DNA of 64,000 bases, taken from an uncultured Dialister sp. Lineage in GTDB: Bacteria; Bacillota; Negativicutes; Veillonellales; Dialisteraceae. Shown here one piece after another: positions 17,424 through 26,264 of this stretch. Location of the stretch: the NCBI GenBank assembly GCA_934178345.1, contig CAKPQG010000007.1:1-64000 (forward strand), read 5' to 3'. The notes under the pieces are model-generated. The model saw only the letters and a list, made by a program, of their open reading frames with translations. It made no database searches and had not been told where the DNA came from. The position numbers and the translations under genes were made by a program. Position 1 is the first letter of the stretch. Every line of letters begins with the position of its first letter.

Positions 17424-18071
17424 ATGTCTGTTGTCAGCCGTTGGCTGCTTTTTTTAGTGGCCTTATGGATCCAGTCTGCCGGCATTGTGCTGGTGGTGAA
17501 AAGTTTTCTCGGGACTTCTCCGATTTCCAGTCTGCCCTATGTCATGAGCGAGACTTTTCCCTTCACGCTCGGAGAGACGACCTTTGCGGTCAATATGCTC
17601 TTCCTTTTGGGACAGATGCTGATATTGAAAAAGAAATTTCCGAAGGTGCAGCTGCTGCAGGCGCCTATGACGATGATTTTTGCTGCCTTCATCGACCTCT
17701 GCATGCAGGCTTTCGGGAATATCACGCCGGACGCTTACTGGCAAAAGCTCATCATTCTCTTGCTCGGCGCGTCCATGGTTTCTCTGGGGGTGGCACTTCA
17801 GGGCATCGCGGACGTTCTGAAGCTTCCGGGGGAGGGACTGGTCTATACCGTTTCCGACACCTATCACCTAGACTTCGGTAAGGTCAAGATCGTAAACGAT
17901 GGGATCCTCGTGACGCTCGCCATCTGCCTCTCCTATGTGGAAATCGGGAGCATCGAGGGCGTCCGTGAAGGCACGCTGATTTCCGTCTTCATCACCGGCA
18001 TCATCGCCCGCTTCTTCCTCCGCCACCTCGGCGGCTGGGAAGAGGGGAGACGTGTGCTGAGGATCAGTTAG
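17424..18071 (+). CDS. YczE/YitT-type integral membrane protein
   Basis: 215 residues with five or more hydrophobic segments and the family-like opening SAGIVLVVKSFLGTSPISSLPYVMS, where a membrane helix is followed by a conserved GTSPI. Proteins of this group (YczE/YyaS/YitT) are polytopic and of unknown biochemical role. ATG follows AAAGGAGG with good spacing. It has its own promoter and ends 50 bp before a shared bidirectional terminator with the convergent transporter gene. Confidence 0.75.
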   Translation: MSVVSRWLLFLVALWIQSAGIVLVVKSFLGTSPISSLPYVMSETFPFTLGETTFAVNMLFLLGQMLILKKKFPKVQLLQAPMTMIFAAFIDLCMQAFGNITPDAYWQKLIILLLGASMVSLGVALQGIADVLKLPGEGLVYTVSDTYHLDFGKVKIVNDGILVTLAICLSYVEIGSIEGVREGTLISVFITGIIARFFLRHLGGWEEGRRVLRIS

Positions 18072-18125
18072 AAGGGAAATTTTTCAGGTCGGTAAGGTGT
18101 GGCGAACAATTTCATCGCTAAATAA

Positions 18126-18156
18126 AAAGAGATTCCGAAAATCGGAATCTCTTTTT
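18126..18156. terminator. Bidirectional terminator between convergent genes
   Basis: AGAGATTCCGA/TCGGAATCTCT stem with A-run before and T-run after; it serves the YczE-like gene on + and the BASS transporter on -. Confidence 0.9.
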
Positions 18157-18168
18157 GCTTGCGGGAAA

Positions 18169-19134
18169 CTATTTCAATTCGACAGCGGAAGAAATCTTCG
18201 TCTCCTTCTCTGCTTCTTCGTCCTTGCCTACACAGTAGGAGGCGAAGAGAGAGCCGGACACATTGTGCCAGACGGAGAAGATCGCGCCTGCGATGCCGCC
18301 GGCCGCGGTGAAGTACATGAGAGCCAGCGTGGAAGCCAGACCGGAATTCTGCATGCCGACCTCGATGGTCATCGCGCGGGTCTGCGCCTTATTGAGACCG
18401 AAGCGGCGGGCACAGAAATTGCCGAGCAGCATGCCGCAAAGGTTATGCAGGATGACGACGGCGAGGATCACAAAGCCATTATCCAGGATCGTGCGGCCGG
18501 AGAGGGAGACCACGCAGCCGACCGTGATGATGACGACCAGCGCTGAGAACATCGGCATGATCGCATTCACCTTCTTCACCTGACGCGGGAAGAAAGTGTT
18601 GATGCCGACACCGATGAGGAGCGGCAGCAGCACCATTTTCACGATGGACATCATCATGGACATGAAATCGATATCGACCCAGGCACCGGCAATGAGCCAT
18701 ACCAGAAATGGCGTGACAAATGGCGCAAGGATGGTATTCACCATCGTCATGGATACGGACAGAGCGACGTCCGCTTTGGCGATGTAGGAAATGACATTCG
18801 AAGCCGTGCCGCCGGGGCAGCAGCCGACCAGGACGACGCCGATCGCGATTTCCGGCGGAAGAGCAAAGAGGTGAATCAGTGCGAAAGCAGCGGCCGGCAT
18901 GATGACGAACTGCAGCACCGTGCCGATCGCTACATTCTTCGGCTGCTTGAATACATTCTTGAAATCACCGGGGGTGAGGCTCATGCCCATACCGAACATG
19001 ATGATGCCGAGCAGTGTCGGGATCTTCGGTGCGAATGGCTTCATCACTTCCGGCCAGAAAATACTGAAAATGCCGATCAGCACGACGCCGATGGACATGT
19101 ATTTCGTACAAAAACGAACGATGAGAGAAAGCAT
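18169..19134 (-). CDS. BASS/PanS-type sodium-coupled transporter
   Basis: 321 residues, about ten hydrophobic segments, and the BASS family hallmarks IMFGMGMSLTPGDF, GCCPGGTASNVIS and EVGMQNSGLASTLA. The family includes bile-acid:sodium symporters and the pantothenate/ketopantoate transporter PanS. Its neighbour on the same strand is panC (about 390 bp upstream, across a repeat block), which makes a pantoate or pantothenate-related substrate plausible, but the gap means co-transcription is not assured. ATG follows AAAAGGAGCTACTC. The substrate is inference. Confidence 0.85.
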   Translation of the reverse strand: MLSLIVRFCTKYMSIGVVLIGIFSIFWPEVMKPFAPKIPTLLGIIMFGMGMSLTPGDFKNVFKQPKNVAIGTVLQFVIMPAAAFALIHLFALPPEIAIGVVLVGCCPGGTASNVISYIAKADVALSVSMTMVNTILAPFVTPFLVWLIAGAWVDIDFMSMMMSIVKMVLLPLLIGVGINTFFPRQVKKVNAIMPMFSALVVIITVGCVVSLSGRTILDNGFVILAVVILHNLCGMLLGNFCARRFGLNKAQTRAMTIEVGMQNSGLASTLALMYFTAAGGIAGAIFSVWHNVSGSLFASYCVGKDEEAEKETKISSAVELK

Positions 19135-19144
19135 AGAGTAGCTC

Positions 19145-19525
19145 CTTTTCCAAAAGGGTTCAGGGTTAGCTCATGGGACGTGCCGTCCCTTGGTTGTTTG
19201 CGAAAAAGGGAGAGCGGGTTCTATAGGTTCAGAGGGTTCAACGGGGGCGGTGCGGCGCATAAAAATAATGAAGCGCCGCGGAGTTTTGATAGCGCTTCGC
19301 GCCGTCGTCATTTCGAGCGTAGCCGAGAAATCTCTATGGCAGAGCGCTCATTGCCTGATGTGAGACAGCACCAAGACATCGTTTCCCCTCAGTGCATACA
19401 CGCTGATTTCCGCAGTGCAGTAGAGATCGAGGGCTACGCTCGGGATGACGATGCCGGAGAATCCCAGTCACCAGTCACTAGTCACCAGTCACTAGTCACT
19501 CCTAATCCCCAAACCCAAAAGCGAA
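19145..19525. repeat. Composite intergenic repeat block
   Basis: GGTTCAG start, AGAGGTTCAACG, hairpin module (19247-19283), a full palindromic MITE-like unit (19305-19451), and an inverted heptad array CACTAGT/CACCAGT ending at the panC stop. Confidence 0.75.
19305..19451. mobile_element. 147-bp palindromic MITE-like unit (TCGTCATTTCGAGC family), copy 1
   Basis: Left end TCGTCATTTCGAGCGTAGCC pairs with right end GGCTACGCTCGGGATGACGA. The interior includes CATTGCCTGATGTGAGACAG and a GCATACACGCTGATTTCCGC segment. Other full copies are at 22815-22961, 31745-31905 and, inverted, 45451-45597. Confidence 0.7.
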
Positions 19526-20374
19526 TTATCCCAAAATCACATTATCGATGAGTCTTGTCTTGCCGAAACGGACTGCAAGGGCGAGGAGGACTTTCCCTTC
19601 GATCGTTTCACCGACTTCCGGAAGGCCTGGCATGCCGTACATTTCTACATAGTCGATATCGCTCATCGGTTCGGCTTCGATTTCTTTCGTCACCTGATCG
19701 ATCAGTTTCTGCTTATTTCTTTCACCAGCTTCGAAGGCTTCTTTCGCATGTGCAAGGCTTCTGGAGAGGACGAGAGCCGCGGTGCGTTCTTCCTTGGAAA
19801 GATAGACATTTCTGGAAGACTTCGCGAGGCCGTCCGCTTCACGGACGATCGGCATCAGGCGGAGCTCCACATTCATGAAGAGGTCTTCCACCATACGCTG
19901 GAGCACCTGTGTCTGCTGGGCATCCTTCAGACCATAGTAAGCACGGTCGCATTCCGTCAGATTGAAGAACTTCGTGCAGACAGTCGCTACGCCGCGGAAA
20001 TGGATCGGGCGCGTGCGGCCGCAGAGAACCTTCGTGATCGGGCCGGTGACTTCCACCCATGTCATATCCTTATGCGGATACATTTCAGCGGGAGACGGAG
20101 CGAAGAGGAGATCCGCGCCAGCCGCTTCTGCGACCTTCGCATCGGCTTCGAGCGTTCTCGGGTACGCTTCGTAGTCTTCGTTCGGTCCGAACTGGGTCGG
20201 ATTGACAAAGACAGAAGTGATGACGAAATCATTTTCCTTGGAAGCGGCCGCGATCAGGGACGCATGTCCTTCATGAAGCGCGCCCATGGTGGTCACAAGA
20301 CCGATGGATTTCCCATCCTTCTTGCACTGGTGGACGTACTCTTTCAGTTCTTTGATGGTGTGGATGACTTTCAT
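19526..20374 (-). CDS. panC: Pantoate--beta-alanine ligase (pantothenate synthetase)
   Basis: 282 residues. It shows the HIGH-like MGALHEGH near residue 30, the FVNPTQFGPNEDYEAYPR stretch that closes the pantoate site, and the KMSKS-like LAKSSRNVYLS at about 185. The enzyme makes pantothenate from pantoate and beta-alanine with ATP, the last step before CoA synthesis. ATG at 20374 follows GGAAGGAAT and begins the conserved MKVIHTIKEL. No panB or panD is in the window, so precursors may come from elsewhere or from uptake, which fits the nearby PanS-type transporter. A long leader with two terminator-like hairpins precedes it. Confidence 0.95.
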   Translation of the reverse strand: MKVIHTIKELKEYVHQCKKDGKSIGLVTTMGALHEGHASLIAAASKENDFVITSVFVNPTQFGPNEDYEAYPRTLEADAKVAEAAGADLLFAPSPAEMYPHKDMTWVEVTGPITKVLCGRTRPIHFRGVATVCTKFFNLTECDRAYYGLKDAQQTQVLQRMVEDLFMNVELRLMPIVREADGLAKSSRNVYLSKEERTAALVLSRSLAHAKEAFEAGERNKQKLIDQVTKEIEAEPMSDIDYVEMYGMPGLPEVGETIEGKVLLALAVRFGKTRLIDNVILG

Positions 20375-20436
20375 GATAATTCCTTCCCGGAAGCAGGGCT
20401 TCCCCTCAAATGCTTGGGGGTGCGGACTTTTTTCCA

Positions 20437-20469
20437 TCAAAAAAACCGCACCCAAAATGAATGCGGTTT
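20437..20469 (-). terminator. Terminator-like hairpin in the panC leader (proximal)
   Basis: On the minus strand, AACCGCA/TGCGGTT stem followed by seven T, about 65 nt before the panC start. It would stop transcripts unless antiterminated. Confidence 0.6.
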
Positions 20470-20521
20470 CAGAAGCATGCCTCCTGCAGTCAGCGCTGGC
20501 TGCTATGCACAGAAGGGCAAA

Positions 20522-20547
20522 TAAAAAATACATCCCAGAGGGATGCA
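20522..20547 (-). terminator. Terminator-like hairpin in the panC leader (distal)
   Basis: On the minus strand, GCATCCC/GGGATGT around TCT, followed by a six-T run. Confidence 0.55.
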
Positions 20548-20768
20548 TCCTGATTTGAAATCTCTGCATTCGTCTCGGTTATAAAAATCCAAGCGATATT
20601 AAAGTTTGACAGATAGAAAATCAATGCAGCGCCCATTGGCCTTTCCTCGATACAGCTCAGCTGATACTGCTCGAATGGCCGGGACTTTTTGCTGCCGTCC
20701 TGATTTCTTTCAGACTCCCTTCGGGATATCCATAGAGCATGGGCGGATCTCACGTTTCTGTCAGAGAA

Positions 20769-20797
20769 AGAATACTCTATCAGGGGGGGATTGTCAA
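20769..20797 (-). promoter_or_regulatory. Minus-strand promoter feeding the panC leader
   Basis: TTGACA, 17-bp spacer, TATTCT when read on the minus strand. Confidence 0.65.
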
Positions 20798-20908
20798 GAG
20801 GAAAGGGGGATGATGTACGCGTTCTGTCTTCCTCCGCGAATCTTTGGGCATACGATCATTGTGTACAGAGGTACAAATCAAGCTGCCATTTTTCTTTTAG
20901 CGGCGTTT

Positions 20909-22636
20909 TTATTTAGCCGTGATCGCTCTTGTCCCAAAGAGTGTCTTAAACCGATCCGGTGTATCGTCATAGTGATCGGAGGTGATGTCGTTCTCTGGTT
21001 CATAGAAATCGGGGAGGCGGATGCCCATCAGGGCGAGCTGGGTGTCGAAGACGAGGTCATTGGTCCAGCGGCTCTTTTGGCGGGCGGCAAGATTTTCCAT
21101 GAGCTTTGGGTGAGAGGAGAGGTAGGTGTCGGAAAAGGCCATGTAGAGGGGAATGTAGGTCATCTCGGGGACGTAGATGGTGGGATTATGGTCGAGGTGC
21201 AGGTCGATCGCTTCGCCATGGTCAGAGAAGTAGAGGAGGGTCTGGAAGTCGGGGCGGGCAGCGAGTGTCTCATACAGTTTTTCCATCACGTAGTCGTGGA
21301 AGAGGATGGTATCGTCATATTGGTCGCGATAGGGATCGTCGCTGTGGATCTTCTCGTAGCTGTTGGGATGGTGATAGGCGTAGGGCATGTGGCTTCCCAT
21401 GTAGTGCAGGATGACGAGGGTCTTCTCGCTGCTCTTCATGCGTGTGAGCTCTTCAATGAGGGCATCGTCGTAGACGTCAAGGTCAGCGGTGGTGCCGAGG
21501 TGACTGTTTCGCCAGTGCTGCTCGTCGGCTTCGGAGGCGATGATGGTGGTCGGGGTATCCCATGCGCTGAAGCGGACCTGGTTGCTGATCCATACGGTGT
21601 GAAATCCGGCGGCTTTGGCGGCTTCGATGAGGGAGGGGGCGTCTGCAAGGGGAATGTCGTTATACTGGTTCTTCGCTGTCAGAGCATAGGAGAGCGCGGG
21701 GACGGTCTGCACGTAGCAGCTGTAGGCGTCATCAAAGAAGAGAAAGTGCGGGTCGTTTCTGCGAGAAGAAAGCCATGGGGTGGTCGGACGCGGGTAGCCG
21801 TAGACGCTCATGTGCTCGCTGTTCTCTGATTCGCCGATGGCAAGGACGTAGAGTCCGGGAGCCGAGGAAATCGTGAGATCCGTGAGACGGCTTGTGCGTT
21901 CTTTGGATTTCTGCTCAAAGTCAGCGTAGGCTTTCCTATAGTCCTGCACGCCGATCCACGGCGTGATGATGGGATTGCTGTAGGAAAGGGTGAGGCTGAC
22001 GGGAGCCGCAAGGAGGAGAGTCAGGCGTGGAAGGAGAGAGGGGCAGGTGAAGATCTCACCTGTGCTGCTTTTTCTGGAAATCAGGAAGAGTGCGCCGAAG
22101 TAGAGCGGAAGGAATAGCAGCAGGGGAAGGGAGAGGTGCCCGGAGAGGTATCCGGCGGCTTCGCTGACATTTGTCTGCAGGAGAGCGAGAAGCGTTTCCG
22201 CCTCAGGGAAGCTGCCTGTCAGGAAGTAGCAGACCCATGTCACGAGGGCGGGAAGCGTCATGAGAAAGCCGGCAAGGAAGACATAGCAGGCTCTGCCTGT
22301 GACGGAGCGCGCGGGCGGCGAAAGAAGTGCGAGGATGCCCCATGCGGCAGCAGAGAAGGCGAGGGAGTCGTAGAAATCCCAGACAGGGGTGAGGAGGCCG
22401 GTCAGAAAGCGGATGGAAATCGCGGAAAAGGCGAAGAAAAGGAGCGGCAGCTGCCAGAGTGCGGGGCGGTAGAAGGTGAAGAGGAGGGACAGCGTCACGC
22501 AGGTGAAAAAGATGGAAGCGTCGTTCCATGGCGGGAAGACTTCGCGCGTCACGGCCAGGTGGAGTCCGTAGATAAGGGCAAAGAGAGCAAGCCCGATGGC
22601 CGCAAAGCGGAGAAATGAATGTAGAATGGGACGCAA
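20909..22636 (-). CDS. Phosphoethanolamine transferase (EptA/sulfatase-fold family)
   Basis: 575 residues: five hydrophobic segments in the first ~190 residues, then an alkaline-phosphatase/sulfatase-fold periplasmic domain. The pattern LAIGESENSEHMSVYGYPRPTTPWL gives the metal-binding Glu; YSCYVQTVPALSYALT holds the candidate Thr nucleophile; YFSDHGEAIDLHLDHNP supplies the late Asp/His ligands. Such enzymes move phosphoethanolamine from phosphatidylethanolamine to lipid A, core sugars or other envelope glycans, so its target here is probably LPS. The start is TTG at 22636 with AAAGGAG six nt upstream. The 3' end lies ~110 bp from the panC leader promoter. Family is certain, target inferred. 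Confidence 0.88.
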   Translation of the reverse strand: MRPILHSFLRFAAIGLALFALIYGLHLAVTREVFPPWNDASIFFTCVTLSLLFTFYRPALWQLPLLFFAFSAISIRFLTGLLTPVWDFYDSLAFSAAAWGILALLSPPARSVTGRACYVFLAGFLMTLPALVTWVCYFLTGSFPEAETLLALLQTNVSEAAGYLSGHLSLPLLLFLPLYFGALFLISRKSSTGEIFTCPSLLPRLTLLLAAPVSLTLSYSNPIITPWIGVQDYRKAYADFEQKSKERTSRLTDLTISSAPGLYVLAIGESENSEHMSVYGYPRPTTPWLSSRRNDPHFLFFDDAYSCYVQTVPALSYALTAKNQYNDIPLADAPSLIEAAKAAGFHTVWISNQVRFSAWDTPTTIIASEADEQHWRNSHLGTTADLDVYDDALIEELTRMKSSEKTLVILHYMGSHMPYAYHHPNSYEKIHSDDPYRDQYDDTILFHDYVMEKLYETLAARPDFQTLLYFSDHGEAIDLHLDHNPTIYVPEMTYIPLYMAFSDTYLSSHPKLMENLAARQKSRWTNDLVFDTQLALMGIRLPDFYEPENDITSDHYDDTPDRFKTLFGTRAITAK

Positions 22637-22659
22637 GGGAGACTCCTTTTGGTATAATG

Positions 22660-23275
22660 GGGTAGGGTTCAGGGGTAGCCCGTGGGGCGTGCTGCCCTTT
22701 GATTGGGGATGAAAGCTTTGCTCGAATGAGGAATTAGGAATGAGGAATTAGGAATGGTGGTGCGGCGCATAAAAATCAGAAGCGCCGCGGAGTTGTGATA
22801 GCGCTTCGCGCGCATCGTCATTTCGAGCGTAGCCGAGGGTCTTTATTGCAGAACGTTCATCGCCTGATATGAGGCAACACCAGGACATCGTTTTCCCTCG
22901 GCGCATACACGCTGATTCCCGCAATGCACTAAAGATCCCTCGGCTGCGCTCGGGATGACGATGCCGGAGAATCCCAGTCACGCCTAATCCCCAATCCCTA
23001 ATCCCTAGCCACTCATCCCTGTTTTCAAACTTAGCCTCTGGGCGTGCCGCCCTTTGATTACGTGCGAAAGAGGTTCAGTGGGGGAGCAGGTTCGGAGGGT
23101 AGGGCGGGGATGGTGCGGCGCATAAAAACATAGAAGCGCCGCGGAGTATAGATGGTGGCGATGCCCGAAGGCGGTATTCAAGTCACCAGTCACTAGTCAC
23201 TAGTCGCTCGAGGCTCCTAATCCCTAGCTACTAATTTTTAGTCACCAGTCACTCACCCCTGATTTCTAGGACTAC
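22660..23275. repeat. Large composite intergenic repeat block
   Basis: Between divergent genes: GGTTCAG, AGGAATT heptads (22727-22755), hairpin module (22758-22796), full palindromic unit, inverted heptad array, anchor CTCATCCCTG, then a second, shorter round (hairpin 23113-23150 and heptads 23180-23270). No coding sequence is seen in these ~615 bp. Confidence 0.75.
22815..22961. mobile_element. Palindromic MITE-like unit, copy 2
   Basis: Same ends and interior as the copy at 19305-19451 and in the same orientation; flanked by the same modules on both sides. Confidence 0.7.
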
Positions 23276-23334
23276 CCCCCAAAAAACATTAAACCATCAT
23301 TTAATACATTCCATTATACCAAAGAGGACGAGCT

Positions 23335-23937
23335 ATGGATGAAAAAATGAAAGAACTGGATGCGCTCTTCGATTTCTTTCGTGAAATCGACAAGGAGAAG
23401 CTGATTGAGAGGAAGACGTATGTGACAGGAGCGGTGCGCTGGGAGAATGATGCGGAGCATGCATGGCACATGGCGCTGATGACGGTGCTTCTTTCTGAGT
23501 ATAGCAATGAGCCCATCGACGTCTTGAAGACGGTGACGATGCTGCTCATTCATGACCTCGTGGAGATCGATGCGGGGGATACGTATGCGTACAGCGGCGT
23601 ATCGAAAGAAGAGCAGCATGCCAAGGAAGAGAAAGGGGCAGCGCGGATTTTCGGGATGCTGCCGAAGGAGAAGGGGGCGAAGCTCTATGCTCTATGGCAG
23701 GAATTTGAGGCCGGTGAGACGGCGGAGGCGCGCTTTGCACACGCGATGGATAATATCCAGCCGATGATGCTGAATGACTACACGGATGGGAAAGCGTGGC
23801 GGCAGTTCGGCGTATCGCTTTCCAAGATTTATAAAAGAAATGAGCTGACGCCGAAGGGCTCCCGCGTCCTTTGGAAGTATGCGAAAGAAAAAATCCTCGC
23901 GCCGAATGTGGCTAAGGGAAGGATCCGGGACGAATGA
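23335..23937 (+). CDS. HD-domain hydrolase (YfbR/HDDC2-like)
   Basis: 200 residues. Metal-binding motif positions are visible: H in NDAEHAWHMALM (~44), HD in LLIHDLVEIDAGDTY (~73) and a distal Asp in HAMDNIQPM (~141). That arrangement fits the HD_3 group, in which YfbR is a 5'-deoxynucleotidase. It may clean up nucleoside monophosphates, but substrate is inference. ATG follows AAAGAGGACGAGCT. It is the first gene on + after a long repeat gap, and the alpha/beta hydrolase gene follows after ~190 bp. Confidence 0.85.
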   Translation: MDEKMKELDALFDFFREIDKEKLIERKTYVTGAVRWENDAEHAWHMALMTVLLSEYSNEPIDVLKTVTMLLIHDLVEIDAGDTYAYSGVSKEEQHAKEEKGAARIFGMLPKEKGAKLYALWQEFEAGETAEARFAHAMDNIQPMMLNDYTDGKAWRQFGVSLSKIYKRNELTPKGSRVLWKYAKEKILAPNVAKGRIRDE

Positions 23938-24125
23938 GAAACCGCCCGTTAGGGGGATAGGCCGCGGAAGACAGCACACCCTCTTGGAGAGTGTGCTATA
24001 CTTATAGCTGTTCCATAGACGGGAAAGGGGCATGAAGGGGGTTGCTTCTTAGAGAGAGGGCACGAGAACTTTTTCCCGCGCTGATGTGTGATGGTTGACG
24101 GGCGCTGCTTGATCGAGGGATAGGT

Positions 24126-25070
24126 ATGGGTTGTCTTTTTAGTCTTTTTAAAGGCTTGCTTTATACAGCATTGCTTGCGCTGCTTTTGGCGGGGGGATTT
24201 GCCGGAAATATGGCGTATGAAGAGCTTTTTCACGCGCCGTGGGACCAGATCCTTGGGATCGAGAATCACCGGCGGGATCTTTCTCAGATACATGCGATGG
24301 AGAATCGCTACGGCTGGCAGTCGGTGACGGTGCCCTCAGAGGATGGCACACGGCTCAAAGGCTCGTACATTGAGAGTGGAAATCGAAACCACCGCGCCGT
24401 CATCCTGCTGCACGGTCTGTACCAGAACCGTGCCATGTGCGTGCCATATGCGGATATTTACCGTGAGATGGGCTACTCCGTCCTGATGGTCGACCTGCGC
24501 GGGCATGGCGAGAGCGGGGGCGAGTACCCGGACTGGGGCGTGCATGATATCGAAGACTTGAATGCGTGGGTCGATTTCCTGAAAGCAAAAGACCCCTCTA
24601 TGCAGATCGGCATCCATGGGATCTCACTTGGCGCAGCGATGGCGCTCCTCTATAGCGGCAGCAAAGAGGGCGCGGCGATGAAATTCTATGTCGCAGACAG
24701 CTCCTATGCGAGCCTGATGGAGCTGGGCCGTGAAAAGATCATGCACTACACAGGCGATGACCGTCTCGTGCTCGGTATGGATGTCTTGAATCCATTCTTT
24801 CAGGCGGCGCTCTTCGTGCATGACAGGAAACTTCTCCGCGACCTCGATCCCCTGACGCAGTCCGCAAAGGCTCGCTCGCCGCTTCTCATCCTCCACGGGA
24901 AATCCGATACGCTCATCCCCTACGGCGCCGCAGAAGACCTCTTCTCCGAAGCCGGCAGCCCCAGAAAGGAGCTCTATCTTTTCCAAGGCGCCGGTCACAC
25001 GATGGAAATGGCCACCAACGGCCCTGCGTATCGTGAGCATGTCCAGAAATTTGTGAAAAGTTTACAGTAG
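24126..25070 (+). CDS. Membrane-anchored alpha/beta hydrolase
   Basis: 314 residues: an N-terminal membrane anchor (residues ~8-30), then an alpha/beta hydrolase fold with LLHGLYQNR (oxyanion region), nucleophile elbow GISLGAAMAL, an Asp in HGKSDTLIPY and the closing His in GAGHTMEM. Closest in layout to YqkD/FrsA-like serine hydrolases; the substrate is unknown. The start codon is ATG at 24126 behind GAGGGATAG. An upstream inverted repeat GCACAC/GTGTGC (23974-23996) has no T-run. A short TIR palindrome lies right after the stop and may end transcription. Confidence 0.85.
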   Translation: MGCLFSLFKGLLYTALLALLLAGGFAGNMAYEELFHAPWDQILGIENHRRDLSQIHAMENRYGWQSVTVPSEDGTRLKGSYIESGNRNHRAVILLHGLYQNRAMCVPYADIYREMGYSVLMVDLRGHGESGGEYPDWGVHDIEDLNAWVDFLKAKDPSMQIGIHGISLGAAMALLYSGSKEGAAMKFYVADSSYASLMELGREKIMHYTGDDRLVLGMDVLNPFFQAALFVHDRKLLRDLDPLTQSAKARSPLLILHGKSDTLIPYGAAEDLFSEAGSPRKELYLFQGAGHTMEMATNGPAYREHVQKFVKSLQ

Positions 25071-25100
25071 CTTGATGGAGTTGTGGTAGAATAGAAGAAA

Positions 25101-25148
25101 AGGGAAACGCTGATTAAATCTGACTTTGCAATTGAATCAGCGTTTCCA
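25101..25148. repeat. Short palindrome made only of MITE ends
   Basis: AGGGAAACGCTGATT and AATCAGCGTTTCC face each other across ~15 nt: the terminal repeats of the 165-bp element with no core. Similar solo units are at 32098-32134 and 41786-41828. Confidence 0.6.
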
Positions 25149-25265
25149 TGGTTCAGGGATTTGCGGCTGAGGATAGGCTTGACTGGTGGCTGAAATGGGA
25201 TACATGGCGCCACCTCTGCTAAACCCGATGAACCCGATGACCCATTTTTCCGGGAGGCGATACAC

Positions 25266-25652
25266 ATGCAGAATGCAAATACTTTGGAAGCCATGGAAGT
25301 GGCACGGCAGCTGATTCTGGTGCTGAAGGGCACCGTTGAAAGCCTGCAGATGAATCTGTCACAGGAACGTGATGATAATGAAGGACTGAAGCTCACCATC
25401 GAGTCTTTGGAAGACGAAAATGCGCGCCTTCAGGAAGAACTATTCAAAGTCCAGGCGGGTGCCGTCGAAGAGAAGGATACAGCAAAGGAGAGCCAAGCCG
25501 AAGCCATCGGTGAGAAGCTCGCCTTCTACTACAAGGATATGAAACGGATCGATCCGAAGAAGCTCACCGCAGAAGACGGCGAGACACTGTACAACATCCT
25601 CGACTACACCTTCAAAGCATTGAAGAAGGCCGGCGTGAAAATGGAGAAATAA
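25266..25652 (+). CDS. Small coiled-coil protein of unknown function
   Basis: 128 residues, no signal peptide or membrane segment. Residues ~20-70 form a Glu/Leu-rich coiled coil (QMNLSQERDD, ESLEDENARLQEELFKVQ), and the C-terminus is a lysine-rich helical segment (YNILDYTFKALKKAG). Ribosome site GGGAGG nine nt before ATG, terminator 8 bp after the stop. I do not recognise the family; it looks like a genuine single-gene unit because of codon use and signals. Confidence 0.65.
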   Translation: MQNANTLEAMEVARQLILVLKGTVESLQMNLSQERDDNEGLKLTIESLEDENARLQEELFKVQAGAVEEKDTAKESQAEAIGEKLAFYYKDMKRIDPKKLTAEDGETLYNILDYTFKALKKAGVKMEK

Positions 25653-25659
25653 AGGAAAG

Positions 25660-25691
25660 TGATGCTACTTGCGGGCGGCATCACTTTTTTG
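25660..25691 (+). terminator. Rho-independent terminator
   Basis: GTGATGC/GCATCAC stem with a 12-nt loop and TTTTTT. Confidence 0.85.
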
Positions 25692-25692
25692 G

Positions 25693-26200
25693 TGACTAAG
25701 TGGCTAGTGGCTGGTGACTAGTGACTGGTGACTGGTGACTTGTGACTGGTAGCTAGGGATTAGTGGCTAGGGATTAGGATTGCGATATGAGAAAACCGCT
25801 AGTTTCAAACCTCCGCGGCGCTTCCATATTTTTATGCGCCGCACCACCCCCGTTGAACCTTCTGAACCTGTTGAACCCGCTCCCCCTCTTTTGCAAACAA
25901 TCAAGGAACGAGCCGCCCACGGGCTAACCCTGAACCCTGAAGTTTGAAAGCAGGGATGAGTAGCTAGGGATTAGGGATTGGGGATTAGGAGTGACTAGTG
26001 ACTGGTGACTAGTGACTTGAATACCGCCTTCGGGCATCGCCCTATTTATACTCTGCGGCGAAGCCGCCACCTTCATTCCTCATTCCTAATTCCTAATTTA
26101 TGCGAAGCTTTCATCCCCAATCAAAGGGCGGCACGCCCCCGAGGCTAACCCTGAACCCTGAACCCTGAACCCTGAACCCTGAACCCTAAATAACCTTGTC
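25693..26200. repeat. Large composite intergenic repeat block
   Basis: Forward heptad array, TTTGCGATATGAG, hairpin module (25816-25850), 9-bp GAACCT series, anchor TTTGAAAGCAGGGATGAG, a second heptad array, an inverted AATTCCT heptad, and five CCTGAAC heptads at 26149-26188. No gene is seen in ~510 bp. Confidence 0.75.
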
Positions 26201-26212
26201 AAGCAAAACCCC

Positions 26213-26241
26213 TTGACAAGAGCATTTTTCTCATGTATAAT
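26213..26241 (+). promoter_or_regulatory. Promoter of the ylxM-ffh operon
   Basis: Consensus TTGACA, 17-bp spacer, consensus TATAAT; 23 nt before the ylxM start. Confidence 0.85.
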
Positions 26242-26264
26242 AGCATCCGTTGTGGTGATGAACT

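Larger units (their letters stand above)
20375..20768 (-). promoter_or_regulatory. Putative panC leader RNA / attenuator
   Basis: A ~390-nt untranslated stretch from a good minus-strand promoter to panC, holding two tandem intrinsic-terminator hairpins. It also encodes a possible 47-codon peptide opening MGAALIFYLSNFN. I could not match it to a named riboswitch; T-box and TPP hallmarks are absent. An independent small RNA ending at the hairpins is the alternative. Confidence 0.45.

Noticed and set aside
20490..20753. 87-codon frame in the panC leader as a protein gene
   Set aside because: It contains a terminator-like hairpin and changes character along its length; only the later 47 codons have any ribosome site. 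Recorded as a leader instead.
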